A stretch of 25,008 nucleotides of DNA from a virus. The DNA lies in IMG/VR virus record IMGVR_UViG_3300017783_000192, positions 1 through 25,008 of that record, one strand, 5' to 3'. Positions within the stretch are counted from its first letter, which is position 1. Each line of letters opens with the position of its first letter. This document shows positions 15,089 to 23,983 of this stretch, in pieces. A program made the translations under genes and the position numbers. A model generated the notes under the pieces. The model saw nothing but the letters and a program-made list of their open reading frames with translations, searched no databases and was not told where the DNA came from.

Positions 15089-18000
15089 ATGACGAGAACA
15101 GGCACAAGCAAATATGGATTTTGGCTCGCTGGCTACTACGAGGATTGGCTTGGTTCTCGCGTGATTGCAGACGACGCTAACGCTCCTTCCACAGATGGAG
15201 CATACAACTCAACTGATACACACCACGGAAACACCCTTAATGGCGAAGCACCTTTGAATCCCCGCTATCGTTGGGCCGTCAACGACCGTGATTCAACGGC
15301 TTCTGCGGCGAGCAGATTTTCAACCGATGCTGATTTTTCTTTGAGCAATGATGGTGTTGCTCGTTGGGCAACCTTTGATAAAATTCGTTTGGGCAAAGGA
15401 AGTTATTGGGCTGGTCGTTCACAGATTCAATACCCGAACACAAATGTCAATGGGAACAGAATCCGTTTTGGCAAAACAGGCGTTGCTTCAACCGCAGATG
15501 CTTACATGCTTATTAGCGGTTCTTCCGACTCTTCTATTCAATACTACATCCCCACTGGCGACACCGACCCCACAAATGGTCGGCAGACTCGCTACGAATG
15601 GAGTGGTCGCAATTGGTTCAAAGGACAAGCGGGACAATCATCGGGAGTCGCACCCGACTTTATGCAACATGGTCATTTGACGGGTGTGTGGATGGGCGAG
15701 CGAATTCAAATGGGTGCTTATGACGGCACAACAGGAAACGCAACCACACACGAAAACACACCCGAAGCAATTTTTATTCCGATAAAATCACCCTCAAAAA
15801 AGCCTTTTTTGGCTGTTACAACTTACATGAAAGACGACTCGGCCAATCAATTAGACAATCAAACACCAAGCGGTCAATTCCGACCTGTAGTCGCTTCGCC
15901 ATCCAACCTTAACAGTAAGGCTGATGGGGACTACTTCACAATTCGTATGAGCGTTCAAGCCATGATGGGTTCTGCCGCAGGTGTAGTCAATGAAAACGCT
16001 CCATCAGCAGGACAGGCTCAATACACCCTTAAAATTGGTTTTCCGGTAAATACATCTTGGGGAACAACGGGTAGTGGCGGTGGGGTATCTGCCATTGATT
16101 GGACAATCAAACCACACGACGGAACAGGATTGAGTGCAATCATCAGTCAATATCACGCATTGTATCTTGCCGGAATCAAGGTTGGAAACGAAACGGACGA
16201 TGTTTGGTTTGACTTGGACTTCAAGTTAGATTACACCAATAATAAATTTAAGGTTTATCACGACGGGACAGAAGTGACGGCAACCAACCCCACGGCTGGC
16301 TCTTACTCTTCGGGATATACCATGGCTAACAACACACAGACTTCTGCGGCTTTCCTTCCATCGGAAATGACAGGATGGGAGTTGTTCGTGAAGGGTGTTT
16401 CTGCAACCTACAACAACATGGTCGTCGCCACGCTCATTGACCGCGTGGCTCTTTATCGTCCTCTCACTGACATACCCGATGGAACGCTACTTCCCGCTCC
16501 TGTCAACTCGTGGACTTGCACTATGCCCGTGAACGGAGTGAGTCAAGCAAGCATCACGATTTTTGACGACGATACCGAACAGAACCTTACGCCTTGGTTC
16601 ACTAACGACGACATAACCGATTGGCGGTTGCTCATGTTTAGCAGTAACATTGACCGTCCTCTGTGGTCGGGAATTATTGAAACAGTCAATGTCGCACAAT
16701 CGGCAAGTGAAAGGACACGACAAATTCAAATTACCGCTCGCGATTCTCTTTCCTTGCTTGACCGACAAATATCCACTTGGGAGATTGGTCAAATAGGTCT
16801 TGGAGAAAGCGACCAAGTGCTTTCACGACAAGGTGAAGTTGATTTGTTGTCCGAATCAATGTTTATGGGTGCGGCCCGTCTTAGAGAATCACAAAACACT
16901 ATTGGGTATGAATCGGCTACTTCTTATAAAGAATTGACCAACCAGCGAACACAACTCAACACGGCTCACCCAATTCAAATGTATAACAACGAGGATTCGG
17001 CAGGTCCGAACAGTGTTGAGAACGAATGGTTGGGCTACAAAATTAAGGGCATCAACAAAACATCGGGTGGATTGACCCAAGTTATTCTCGCCCACGGTTC
17101 AACAGGCTACACAACCAGCGACACACCCGACATTTACGGAACGGTCAACCACAACGCCAACGGTAAAACAATTACATCCATTGACTCATCACCGTTTGGT
17201 GTTTCGGGGACGCAGGGTTTGGAATACGCCTCTTCTGCAATCGCTTATGTCCCAAACGCTACGGGTGGTTCGGGTGTCCTTGAGGGCGACAGAAGCACCT
17301 TCCCATCCACTGGTGCTGAGTCCGGCTTCAATATTTTACAATTTAGCGTCCATCCAGCCAAGAGCGACGGAACCTTGCTCAAGGTTGGTGACATCATTAC
17401 TGTATCGGAAAACGGCAACAGTGGGACAGACCCACCTGCCGGATTTTACACTGTCATGGCTACCATTACCGATGGTGGAAAGTTTTATGTCAAAACTGAT
17501 AAGACGAGTGGTAGCGCACCTGTCATCACGGGTCGCTCGGTGGACTACACCTTTGAAGAAGGGTTTGTTTCAACCGATGACAATTCTCAACTGTTGTATC
17601 GTGACCAACATGCCGTTTGGATGCGAGACTTACCCAAGTCGGCTTGGTTCAAAAAACACTTTGGGGTTTATGGCTTCTCTTTTGTGGATGCTGGAACAGC
17701 ACAAGCGGCATTCACAGCAAACTCCGATGTCATTCAAGTTTCGTCCTCTTTCATTGATTCGTCCGAGACTCATGGGGTGGGTCAAGTCATCAATTCCGAT
17801 GGGTTCATTGACACCTTTACCTACAACGGCCACATAAGCCCTGCTGACGACGGCAATTACTACCTTGTAGGGGTCAAGGGTCTATCTATTGACCACGAGG
17901 CAGGAGAGTCGGTTTATACGCTTTCCACGAGCAACGACTACAAGCATGTATGGTTGCATTGGGCGGATATGCGAAACGACGCAGATGCGGATGCTGACGG

Positions 18001-21000
18001 TGGGTATCGTAAGAAAACTTTTGGGCTAATGAAACCAGTCAAAGAAAACTACGAAGTATCTATTTCTTTTACAGACCAATTCAAAGAAGATGGCTCGTAT
18101 GACGCATTCACCGACTTGAAAGTTGGGGATGACTTAGATTTGTGGGAATTGGATTCGTCAGTGGACCCAACAACTAACGCTCCTTGGTCAACACCACTCG
18201 GAACAGGCAACACACTACAACTCACTAACGGATATTCGGGAAACGCCATCAACAACGCAAGTGGAGGAATCAAATTCAAGTTATTGGCTTCCGATAGCGG
18301 CGTTTCCGATTTGGCAGTTGGGGATAAAGTGATTATCTTCAACTCGGACAACTACGACGGCATCCACACGATTTCGGGAATCACCGGAACGAGCCTAAAA
18401 GAAATCACTTGCTCAACATCTGCTTTTACGGCAAATGAAACCTACACTGCCACAGGACCATTTGTCCGCAAAGCCGAGGGAGGACACCGAGAATCGGTGC
18501 TGCGTGATTGGGAGAACAAGGGAGGGTCGTTTTTGGTTTATGATTGTTCAAAATTCTTTAACCTCAATACTTTTATCAACGGAGGAACCTACGGACAGCG
18601 AAGTGGAGGAACACGGAATGTTGGCGACTACGAAACGGAGTTTCACGGATTCCCTGTGCTGATGGACAACTACTGGTTAGAGTCAACCAGCACTAACGAC
18701 AACAACGCAGCACCATATGGCTTTCACGAAAACTTCCGAAAGTGGATTGGTGCATCCGGTGAGTTGAACCGGAGCATCAATGCTGGCGATACCGTGATTG
18801 AAACCAAACCATCTTCGTCGTTGATTTCTTCCTTCCCCGAAAACGGTTTTGGTAAAATCAAAGCAAGTCGTGGGGTCAACTCACAGAACCCATCATTTGA
18901 GATTTTTTGGTATGTTTATGATGGAAAGTTAGATGCGTCCGTTGTTGAGAGCGCAACCTCGGCTACGGCATCCACGGCAAGCCCATTTATCATCACATGT
19001 AGCGGCGGCGACTTCGTGAACGATGGTGTTGAGGTCGGTATGAGGGTGCGAAATGTGACGGCAAAATGGGTTGCTCAAATCACAGCCGTGACTGCTACGG
19101 CTATAACAATTGACACCTCAACGATTTTTGCCGAGACTGGAAGCACACGACAGGATGTCGCAATCAGCGACAGCATCAGCATACCACAACAACTTTACGG
19201 TATTTACCTTGAATCCGACGCTGGAACCAACCGAAGTGCAGAAAACGCAGAAGCATACCTTGAAGGTGTGTTGATGGACGATGTTCTCAAGAGCAACGGA
19301 AGCACAGCCAACCTCGCTATCAACGCCGCAGGTTCAGCAGGAACAACAGGAGCATTTGATGAAGTTATTATTGTGGGAAGTGTAAGTCCCCGATACGCAC
19401 TGCGATTCTTGATGAGGGTTGATGGTCATGTAGTATCACCCAACCTTGGAACATATTGGTTGAGCGACAAGGCTCGCTTCCTGTGGTCGCTGAATCTTTC
19501 AAAGACTTGGCTTGCTCAGTCCTCTATCTCGTGCTGGTTTGACCATGGTTCAATCCCAATGACGAACAACCAAACCACTGACGGCACAGATGCCAACTTT
19601 GACTCCTTCGGTGCTGCATATGACGCACGGGGAGGCAAATCTCTGTTTTCCATCCTACGAGAGTCGGTGGAGGCTACTGGATTCGGATATGAAAACAGTA
19701 TTCGGTTGCCAATCACATATCAAATGGGGCGCGATAACAAGTTGGAGATTCGCCCAACCTACAATCTTGGTGAAGCCGTGAATCGCGACATCCTCACCGT
19801 CTCTTCAATGAATGCACAGATGTCGGGACAAATCACCAATGTCCGTGTGTATTACAACAACGGTTCATCATTTGCTGATTTCCCTGCCCCGACCCTCAAC
19901 CAAACATATCGTTGGAAAATTGTTGAGGTTCCCGAAATCACCTTTGACGAAGAAGCACAGGCCGTGGCAAAAGAAGAATACTTCAAGGCTAAAACCAAAG
20001 CAATCAAGGTCAAGGGAGAGGTGATGAGAGATTTGACCCACGACGACAAAATGTTGGACAAGGGGCGATACGGCTACATCGCAGACCCGACACGACACGG
20101 CGAGCGTGGTGTCACACAACATGCCGTTCTCGGCCCCGCTTACGCCCCCGTTATTTCCTCATTGAATTGGGATTGGGCAGGACAACAGGGAACGCTGGCG
20201 AGCGGCATGTGCAACGCCTTAGACGGCAACCTTGGACGACAGAACGGAAGCGACAGGTTTTACCGTGATAGGTTTGGCAAAGGCTACACAGCGATAGCGA
20301 ACACAGCCGCAGATGCGACTAACACCTACGATAAACACTTTTGGTGGTGGGGCGCACACAGCGTAAGTCATGCTGTTCAAGTGGTGCATATTCCAAGCGG
20401 TTGTCCTGCCAACGGTGATACATCAAATAACGAGTTGCGGGTTTGGGTTGCCCTAAAAGATAATCAGTCCGGCACAGATATTGAAAACGCTGAATTTACG
20501 ATTGGTTTGACAGACCCAACTTTTTCCACTACATTATCGTCTTTCACCAATCACACGGGTGGTCCAAGCACATATTCCCCAACACTTGCCGGTGCGTCAT
20601 CGTCGTTTGCTACTGTCAATGTTAAGAGAAACGGATTTTATGAGATTGACATACCCTCAACCTATTGGGCTGACAAACCTTCGGGTGCAAAAATTACTTT
20701 ATCGGTAAATGTGGACTACCTCAAATCACTACTCTATCACCGATGTGGTGACCCAACGGCTTCGGGAATCCTACACAACGCTCACAACATAACAGAAATG
20801 GGTCCAAGCGCATGGGCGGCAACCAACGCCGATTCAATATTCCCAATCGGACCACGAAAATACGACAAAATGTCGGGATTGATGGGGGCGAGAAATTCTT
20901 GGTATTGTCCACGGTTGCATATCGTGGAAGATGTGAGATGGCGACCGGCGACTACGGTGACCTTCACCGATAGCGGACTTGGCCTTGCGGCTGAACCTAT

Positions 21001-21949
21001 GGTCATCACCGACATCCAATGGCGAGTTGACGGTCGCAATGTGGAAAATGTATCTCTAATTCTTGAGCGTGACCAAACCAAGGACAAAGGTGGCTTGGGA
21101 GCATACCTGTTCCCGTCTGTCTCCCGTGGTCGTGGGCAACAATCTTCAAGTGGTCAAGTTGGAGGGGGCACTTCTCGTGAAAAACCTCGCCGCAACAGAC
21201 CTCCTGTTGGGCAACCTATCGGACCAATTGGAACATCACAAGTTGACACACAGCAAATCCTTGAAGGTGGTAAGGGTCAAGACATCCAAGATGCGTTCTT
21301 GAAGAATCTAACCAGCAATCAAATCACTTCCGCACTTTATGGCAACACGAAGGGTCGTATGGACTTCCTTGAAAATGGGGTCTCCGACTCTTCTTTTGGC
21401 ATTCTTGGGCAGAAGCGTAGTCCACCCCCGATGAACACACAACGAGCCGTTGACGGCATCGGAAACAACATGCAAGCGACATCATCCACAACATTGACTT
21501 CCGATGAAGGAATGGTTTTCACGGGAATTGTAAATCCCGAATCCGCAAACAGGTTCACACAGACCCACACTATGAGCGTCAAAGTCCCCGACGATGTGTC
21601 CGACGAAATCCTCACGGTGGGCGGCTTTTACTCGCTCGGTGGGAATGGGACAACCAAGGCAGTTTTGACTATTGAAGCGTCGTGCGTGGAAACAGGAGCC
21701 AGCAACACACGGACCATGACTCTAAGCGGCAACAAAGAAAAGCAATCGTTCCCAATGCTGACTGCGAGCCTAAGTGGAGCATCAACTGTTGGAAACACAA
21801 TTAAAATTACGATGAAAAGAACACCAGCAACAGGCGACGACGACGCAAACTTCTCTTCGCTCGTGGTTCACAATGTATCGGTCAACTTCCAACGGTTTAG
21901 TCTCAAAGGGTTTAGCAACTCGTCTTTGGGCTTCACGCCTTATCAGTGA
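15089..21949 (+). CDS. Giant tail hub/adhesin protein
   Basis: 2286 residues from ATG at 15089, chosen because GAGAAGTGA (15075-15083) lies 5 bases upstream; an in-frame GTG at 15080 is within that site. Residues 310-455 resemble a LamG-type lectin (VWFDLDFKLDY, KFKVYHDG). Residues 470-570 look like a tail hub: a strand block, then PLWSGIIETV and ARDSLSLLDRQIS. The hub pattern resumes near 1515-1600 (KSLFSILRESVEATGFGY, LEIRP, ITNVRVYYN) and at 1960-1995. Between lie about 900 residues of repeated beta modules (LAVGDKVIIF, VEVGMRVRNVT), an insertion likely exposed as the adhesin. A Pro/Arg-rich linker near 2031-2050 leads to a C-terminal beta domain. Position after the tape measure matches a distal tail hub. 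Host binding is inferred. Confidence 0.7.
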   Translation: MTRTGTSKYGFWLAGYYEDWLGSRVIADDANAPSTDGAYNSTDTHHGNTLNGEAPLNPRYRWAVNDRDSTASAASRFSTDADFSLSNDGVARWATFDKIRLGKGSYWAGRSQIQYPNTNVNGNRIRFGKTGVASTADAYMLISGSSDSSIQYYIPTGDTDPTNGRQTRYEWSGRNWFKGQAGQSSGVAPDFMQHGHLTGVWMGERIQMGAYDGTTGNATTHENTPEAIFIPIKSPSKKPFLAVTTYMKDDSANQLDNQTPSGQFRPVVASPSNLNSKADGDYFTIRMSVQAMMGSAAGVVNENAPSAGQAQYTLKIGFPVNTSWGTTGSGGGVSAIDWTIKPHDGTGLSAIISQYHALYLAGIKVGNETDDVWFDLDFKLDYTNNKFKVYHDGTEVTATNPTAGSYSSGYTMANNTQTSAAFLPSEMTGWELFVKGVSATYNNMVVATLIDRVALYRPLTDIPDGTLLPAPVNSWTCTMPVNGVSQASITIFDDDTEQNLTPWFTNDDITDWRLLMFSSNIDRPLWSGIIETVNVAQSASERTRQIQITARDSLSLLDRQISTWEIGQIGLGESDQVLSRQGEVDLLSESMFMGAARLRESQNTIGYESATSYKELTNQRTQLNTAHPIQMYNNEDSAGPNSVENEWLGYKIKGINKTSGGLTQVILAHGSTGYTTSDTPDIYGTVNHNANGKTITSIDSSPFGVSGTQGLEYASSAIAYVPNATGGSGVLEGDRSTFPSTGAESGFNILQFSVHPAKSDGTLLKVGDIITVSENGNSGTDPPAGFYTVMATITDGGKFYVKTDKTSGSAPVITGRSVDYTFEEGFVSTDDNSQLLYRDQHAVWMRDLPKSAWFKKHFGVYGFSFVDAGTAQAAFTANSDVIQVSSSFIDSSETHGVGQVINSDGFIDTFTYNGHISPADDGNYYLVGVKGLSIDHEAGESVYTLSTSNDYKHVWLHWADMRNDADADADGGYRKKTFGLMKPVKENYEVSISFTDQFKEDGSYDAFTDLKVGDDLDLWELDSSVDPTTNAPWSTPLGTGNTLQLTNGYSGNAINNASGGIKFKLLASDSGVSDLAVGDKVIIFNSDNYDGIHTISGITGTSLKEITCSTSAFTANETYTATGPFVRKAEGGHRESVLRDWENKGGSFLVYDCSKFFNLNTFINGGTYGQRSGGTRNVGDYETEFHGFPVLMDNYWLESTSTNDNNAAPYGFHENFRKWIGASGELNRSINAGDTVIETKPSSSLISSFPENGFGKIKASRGVNSQNPSFEIFWYVYDGKLDASVVESATSATASTASPFIITCSGGDFVNDGVEVGMRVRNVTAKWVAQITAVTATAITIDTSTIFAETGSTRQDVAISDSISIPQQLYGIYLESDAGTNRSAENAEAYLEGVLMDDVLKSNGSTANLAINAAGSAGTTGAFDEVIIVGSVSPRYALRFLMRVDGHVVSPNLGTYWLSDKARFLWSLNLSKTWLAQSSISCWFDHGSIPMTNNQTTDGTDANFDSFGAAYDARGGKSLFSILRESVEATGFGYENSIRLPITYQMGRDNKLEIRPTYNLGEAVNRDILTVSSMNAQMSGQITNVRVYYNNGSSFADFPAPTLNQTYRWKIVEVPEITFDEEAQAVAKEEYFKAKTKAIKVKGEVMRDLTHDDKMLDKGRYGYIADPTRHGERGVTQHAVLGPAYAPVISSLNWDWAGQQGTLASGMCNALDGNLGRQNGSDRFYRDRFGKGYTAIANTAADATNTYDKHFWWWGAHSVSHAVQVVHIPSGCPANGDTSNNELRVWVALKDNQSGTDIENAEFTIGLTDPTFSTTLSSFTNHTGGPSTYSPTLAGASSSFATVNVKRNGFYEIDIPSTYWADKPSGAKITLSVNVDYLKSLLYHRCGDPTASGILHNAHNITEMGPSAWAATNADSIFPIGPRKYDKMSGLMGARNSWYCPRLHIVEDVRWRPATTVTFTDSGLGLAAEPMVITDIQWRVDGRNVENVSLILERDQTKDKGGLGAYLFPSVSRGRGQQSSSGQVGGGTSREKPRRNRPPVGQPIGPIGTSQVDTQQILEGGKGQDIQDAFLKNLTSNQITSALYGNTKGRMDFLENGVSDSSFGILGQKRSPPPMNTQRAVDGIGNNMQATSSTTLTSDEGMVFTGIVNPESANRFTQTHTMSVKVPDDVSDEILTVGGFYSLGGNGTTKAVLTIEASCVETGASNTRTMTLSGNKEKQSFPMLTASLSGASTVGNTIKITMKRTPATGDDDANFSSLVVHNVSVNFQRFSLKGFSNSSLGFTPYQ

Positions 21950-22652
21950 AGTTTTTGCGTAAAGACAATACCCGCTTGGCCTGTTTGTGGGTGATACCAC
22001 TTACTTTTGTCATTTCTTTTTGTCGGGTTTTCTTCTGCAAGAGAACGCTGATTGAGCCATAGTGTTCAAGCAGAGCGACGGACTGTTCTCGTGAGATGCC
22101 GCACCCCATCAATGCTTTTATCCTATCATCAGTCTCTTCAAGAACAACCTGTTCCGGCTTGTGTGCCTTCGGTGGTTTTACTTTTGCGATAAGAGTTTGA
22201 CGATGATTCATGTAAAGCCATTCCACGAAGTCGTCCATCGTCGTCAGTTGGAGGAAGTGCAACTTGGGAAAGCGTTGGTGCATCGTCAACTTGAACGAAT
22301 GGATGACAGCCGCCATCTTGCGTCGTTCTTCGGATGTCTCACGGGCCGAAGGCCTTCGTCCGTGGAACCAAGGCTTCAACTCTGTGTTATAGACCACGAG
22401 GAACGGCTTCTCAAACGATTCGCATAGGTCGGTGAGTTGGGCGACAATTGTTCGTGAGCGTCCGATGCCGAGGATGGAGCGATAAAGGTCGTTGATTTCT
22501 TTTGCCTCTATTCCCCAATCACCAAGCACATAATCCCCGCTCGTCATCTGCAAGGTTCGGGCGTGTCCTCTTTCGTCCTTATCTGCATCTCCCAACTTGA
22601 CGAGCAATTTGTGAATCAGTTTTGGGTTTTCACGATGGTCTATGAGAAGCAT
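21933..22652 (-). CDS. XPF/ERCC4-type structure-specific nuclease with helix-hairpin-helix tail
   Basis: 239 residues. The N-terminal half has the ERCC4 nuclease landmarks in order: D5-H-R7-E8, SGDYVL at 38-43, the catalytic E49-A-K51-x3-D55 in place of the usual ERKx3D, and RSRTIVAQLTDL at 65-76. Residues 178-235 form a (HhH)2 DNA-binding domain (GCGISREQSVALLEHYGS, VSGITHKQAKRVL). There is no helicase, so the layout equals the short archaeal XPF form. Such enzymes, normally dimers, cut 3' flaps and fork or branched DNA, useful for resolving viral replication intermediates. The Arg-to-Ala change in the signature is odd; the acidic residues and lysine are kept, so activity is possible. It ends the minus-strand cluster and overlaps the hub gene's 3' end by 17 bases. 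Confidence 0.8.
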   Translation of the reverse strand: MLLIDHRENPKLIHKLLVKLGDADKDERGHARTLQMTSGDYVLGDWGIEAKEINDLYRSILGIGRSRTIVAQLTDLCESFEKPFLVVYNTELKPWFHGRRPSARETSEERRKMAAVIHSFKLTMHQRFPKLHFLQLTTMDDFVEWLYMNHRQTLIAKVKPPKAHKPEQVVLEETDDRIKALMGCGISREQSVALLEHYGSISVLLQKKTRQKEMTKVSGITHKQAKRVLSLRKNFTDKA

Positions 22653-22677
22653 GGTGATGAATCATACCTTCGTTTTA

Positions 22678-22956
22678 TCAATATATCGTGTCATACCATT
22701 GATTGATTTCTTTAATGTCCCTAATCGTTCCGTCCCAAATCAGCATGAACAAACCTTCATACACCCACTTAGTTGCTCCCCACTTTTTCTTAACGAAGGG
22801 GAATAGCAAGATGTCAATGGGTAATGAATACATAGCCGCCAAAAATAAAAATGGACTTATTGCCAAGCATAAAAACTCTAATCCCAAAACCAACATATAC
22901 CACGGGGTCATAATAATTTTAAAAATAACATCTCCAATGTGTGGTTTAGTCTCCAT
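22678..22956 (-). CDS. Small membrane protein, unknown function
   Basis: 92 residues from ATG at 22956, 4 bases after AGGTGAT (22967-22961). An in-frame GTG at 22965 lies in that site. It begins just 1 base after the primase stop. Residues 11-53 are strongly hydrophobic (IFKIIMTPWYMLVLGLEF, LAISPFLFLAAMYSLPIDILL) and should make two membrane passes, followed by a basic KKKW segment and an amphipathic end with many Trp and Tyr. A membrane protein between replication genes might anchor replication or act on the envelope; nothing specific can be claimed. Confidence 0.65.
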   Translation of the reverse strand: METKPHIGDVIFKIIMTPWYMLVLGLEFLCLAISPFLFLAAMYSLPIDILLFPFVKKKWGATKWVYEGLFMLIWDGTIRDIKEINQWYDTIY

Positions 22957-22957
22957 A

Positions 22958-23983
22958 TCAATCACCTATCGTTCCATCATAACGCCAGCATTTGCCTTCG
23001 CACATCCCACGCAGGTTGAACCATCGGCAAGAAGGAGCGTTAGCGTAGCCGATGTTGGTTCGTATTCCCTGTCGGCTTCGGTATTCATTCCAGTTATCCC
23101 AATTAAGACTTTTAAGATAAGAAAAGATTGTTTCCTCAATCTCATTCCGTTGCTCTTGGCTTAGGCTCGTCGGGTCTGCAAACCATCGCAACTCTTGGCT
23201 CATGTGTTGAACCAAAGCCACACGGACTTCGTGTGTTGGGCTTGATGCGTTGACAGCCTTCTCCAAACAGGGCATGAGGGGGACATCACCAGCCGAACCT
23301 ACATCGCCCGTGAATGGTTGCATCTCAACCTTCGGGGGTGGATTGTTGTTGACCCACATAACGATGTCAAAGGTGCTTTCGTTTGGTCGCCCAAAGAACG
23401 GACAGTGTTCTTTGTAGTCTGTCACGGGACGAGATGGGATTTTGAAATCATCAAGGAAAAGAGCATTCGGTGGGATGACGACAGCCCATCGTTTGCGTGT
23501 GACATTGTATGTGTTCGGCAAGCGGGTCAGTTTTGCAGGAAAAGCAAAACCGTCCAATGTAGCAAGCCCTTCGCTCATTCTTCTTTGGTATCGCTGTAAA
23601 TGAGAATTAAAATCTCTTCCCACAACTGGTCGTGAAAATAACTGATGAACATGAAATCCGCGACCCGTGGCAACAACTCTGCAATCTCCATCAAGACGGG
23701 TGAGTAATTCACGAACATCGCTCTTGACCTGTTCAATGTTTCCTCGTTCACCAGCGTCAAAGTCCCACCATGCACGGTCAATTATCGCCGTCGTCGTATC
23801 AACCTTCCACGGCTTTGTTCGCTCCACATCTTGGAACGAATAAAGGGATGTGTAAAGATTACTTTTGCCGTTAAGTTTTCCGATGTATGTTCGGAGTTGT
23901 TGTCGGCTCTTGCACAAAGAACGCTTGAGTCCCATCTCACGGGGGAAGGGGAGAAGGTTTGTTTCAAAGCCATTCATTTTCAC
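22958..23983 (-). CDS. Fused archaeal-type DNA primase (PriS-like catalytic plus PriL-like four-cysteine domain)
   Basis: 341 residues from GTG at 23983. The longer frame starts at 24046, but GGAGGTG (23991-23997) sits 7 bases before this GTG, and the overlap with the methyltransferase then falls to 20 bases. Residues 1-190 are an archaeo-eukaryotic primase core: metal-binding D74-F-D76, GRGFHVH at 107-113 (the sGRGyH nucleotide-binding motif), and KLTRLPNTYN at 151-160. Residues 230-341 resemble the C-terminal iron-sulfur domain of PriL: Cys239 in LMPCLEKAV, then Cys319, Cys328 and Cys332. PriS and PriL are usually separate; fusions are known from archaeal plasmids such as pTN2. It would make primers, or extend them as a primase-polymerase, for viral DNA replication. 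Confidence 0.8.
   Translation of the reverse strand: MKMNGFETNLLPFPREMGLKRSLCKSRQQLRTYIGKLNGKSNLYTSLYSFQDVERTKPWKVDTTTAIIDRAWWDFDAGERGNIEQVKSDVRELLTRLDGDCRVVATGRGFHVHQLFSRPVVGRDFNSHLQRYQRRMSEGLATLDGFAFPAKLTRLPNTYNVTRKRWAVVIPPNALFLDDFKIPSRPVTDYKEHCPFFGRPNESTFDIVMWVNNNPPPKVEMQPFTGDVGSAGDVPLMPCLEKAVNASSPTHEVRVALVQHMSQELRWFADPTSLSQEQRNEIEETIFSYLKSLNWDNWNEYRSRQGIRTNIGYANAPSCRWFNLRGMCEGKCWRYDGTIGD

Noticed and set aside
21952-21956. T5 run after the hub stop as a terminator
   Set aside because: Too short, with no supporting hairpin or second T run, to call as a feature; kept only as a remark.
22703-23164. 153-residue plus-strand frame opposite the membrane protein and the primase end
   Set aside because: The minus-strand genes have clear motifs and ribosome-binding sites; this frame has neither.
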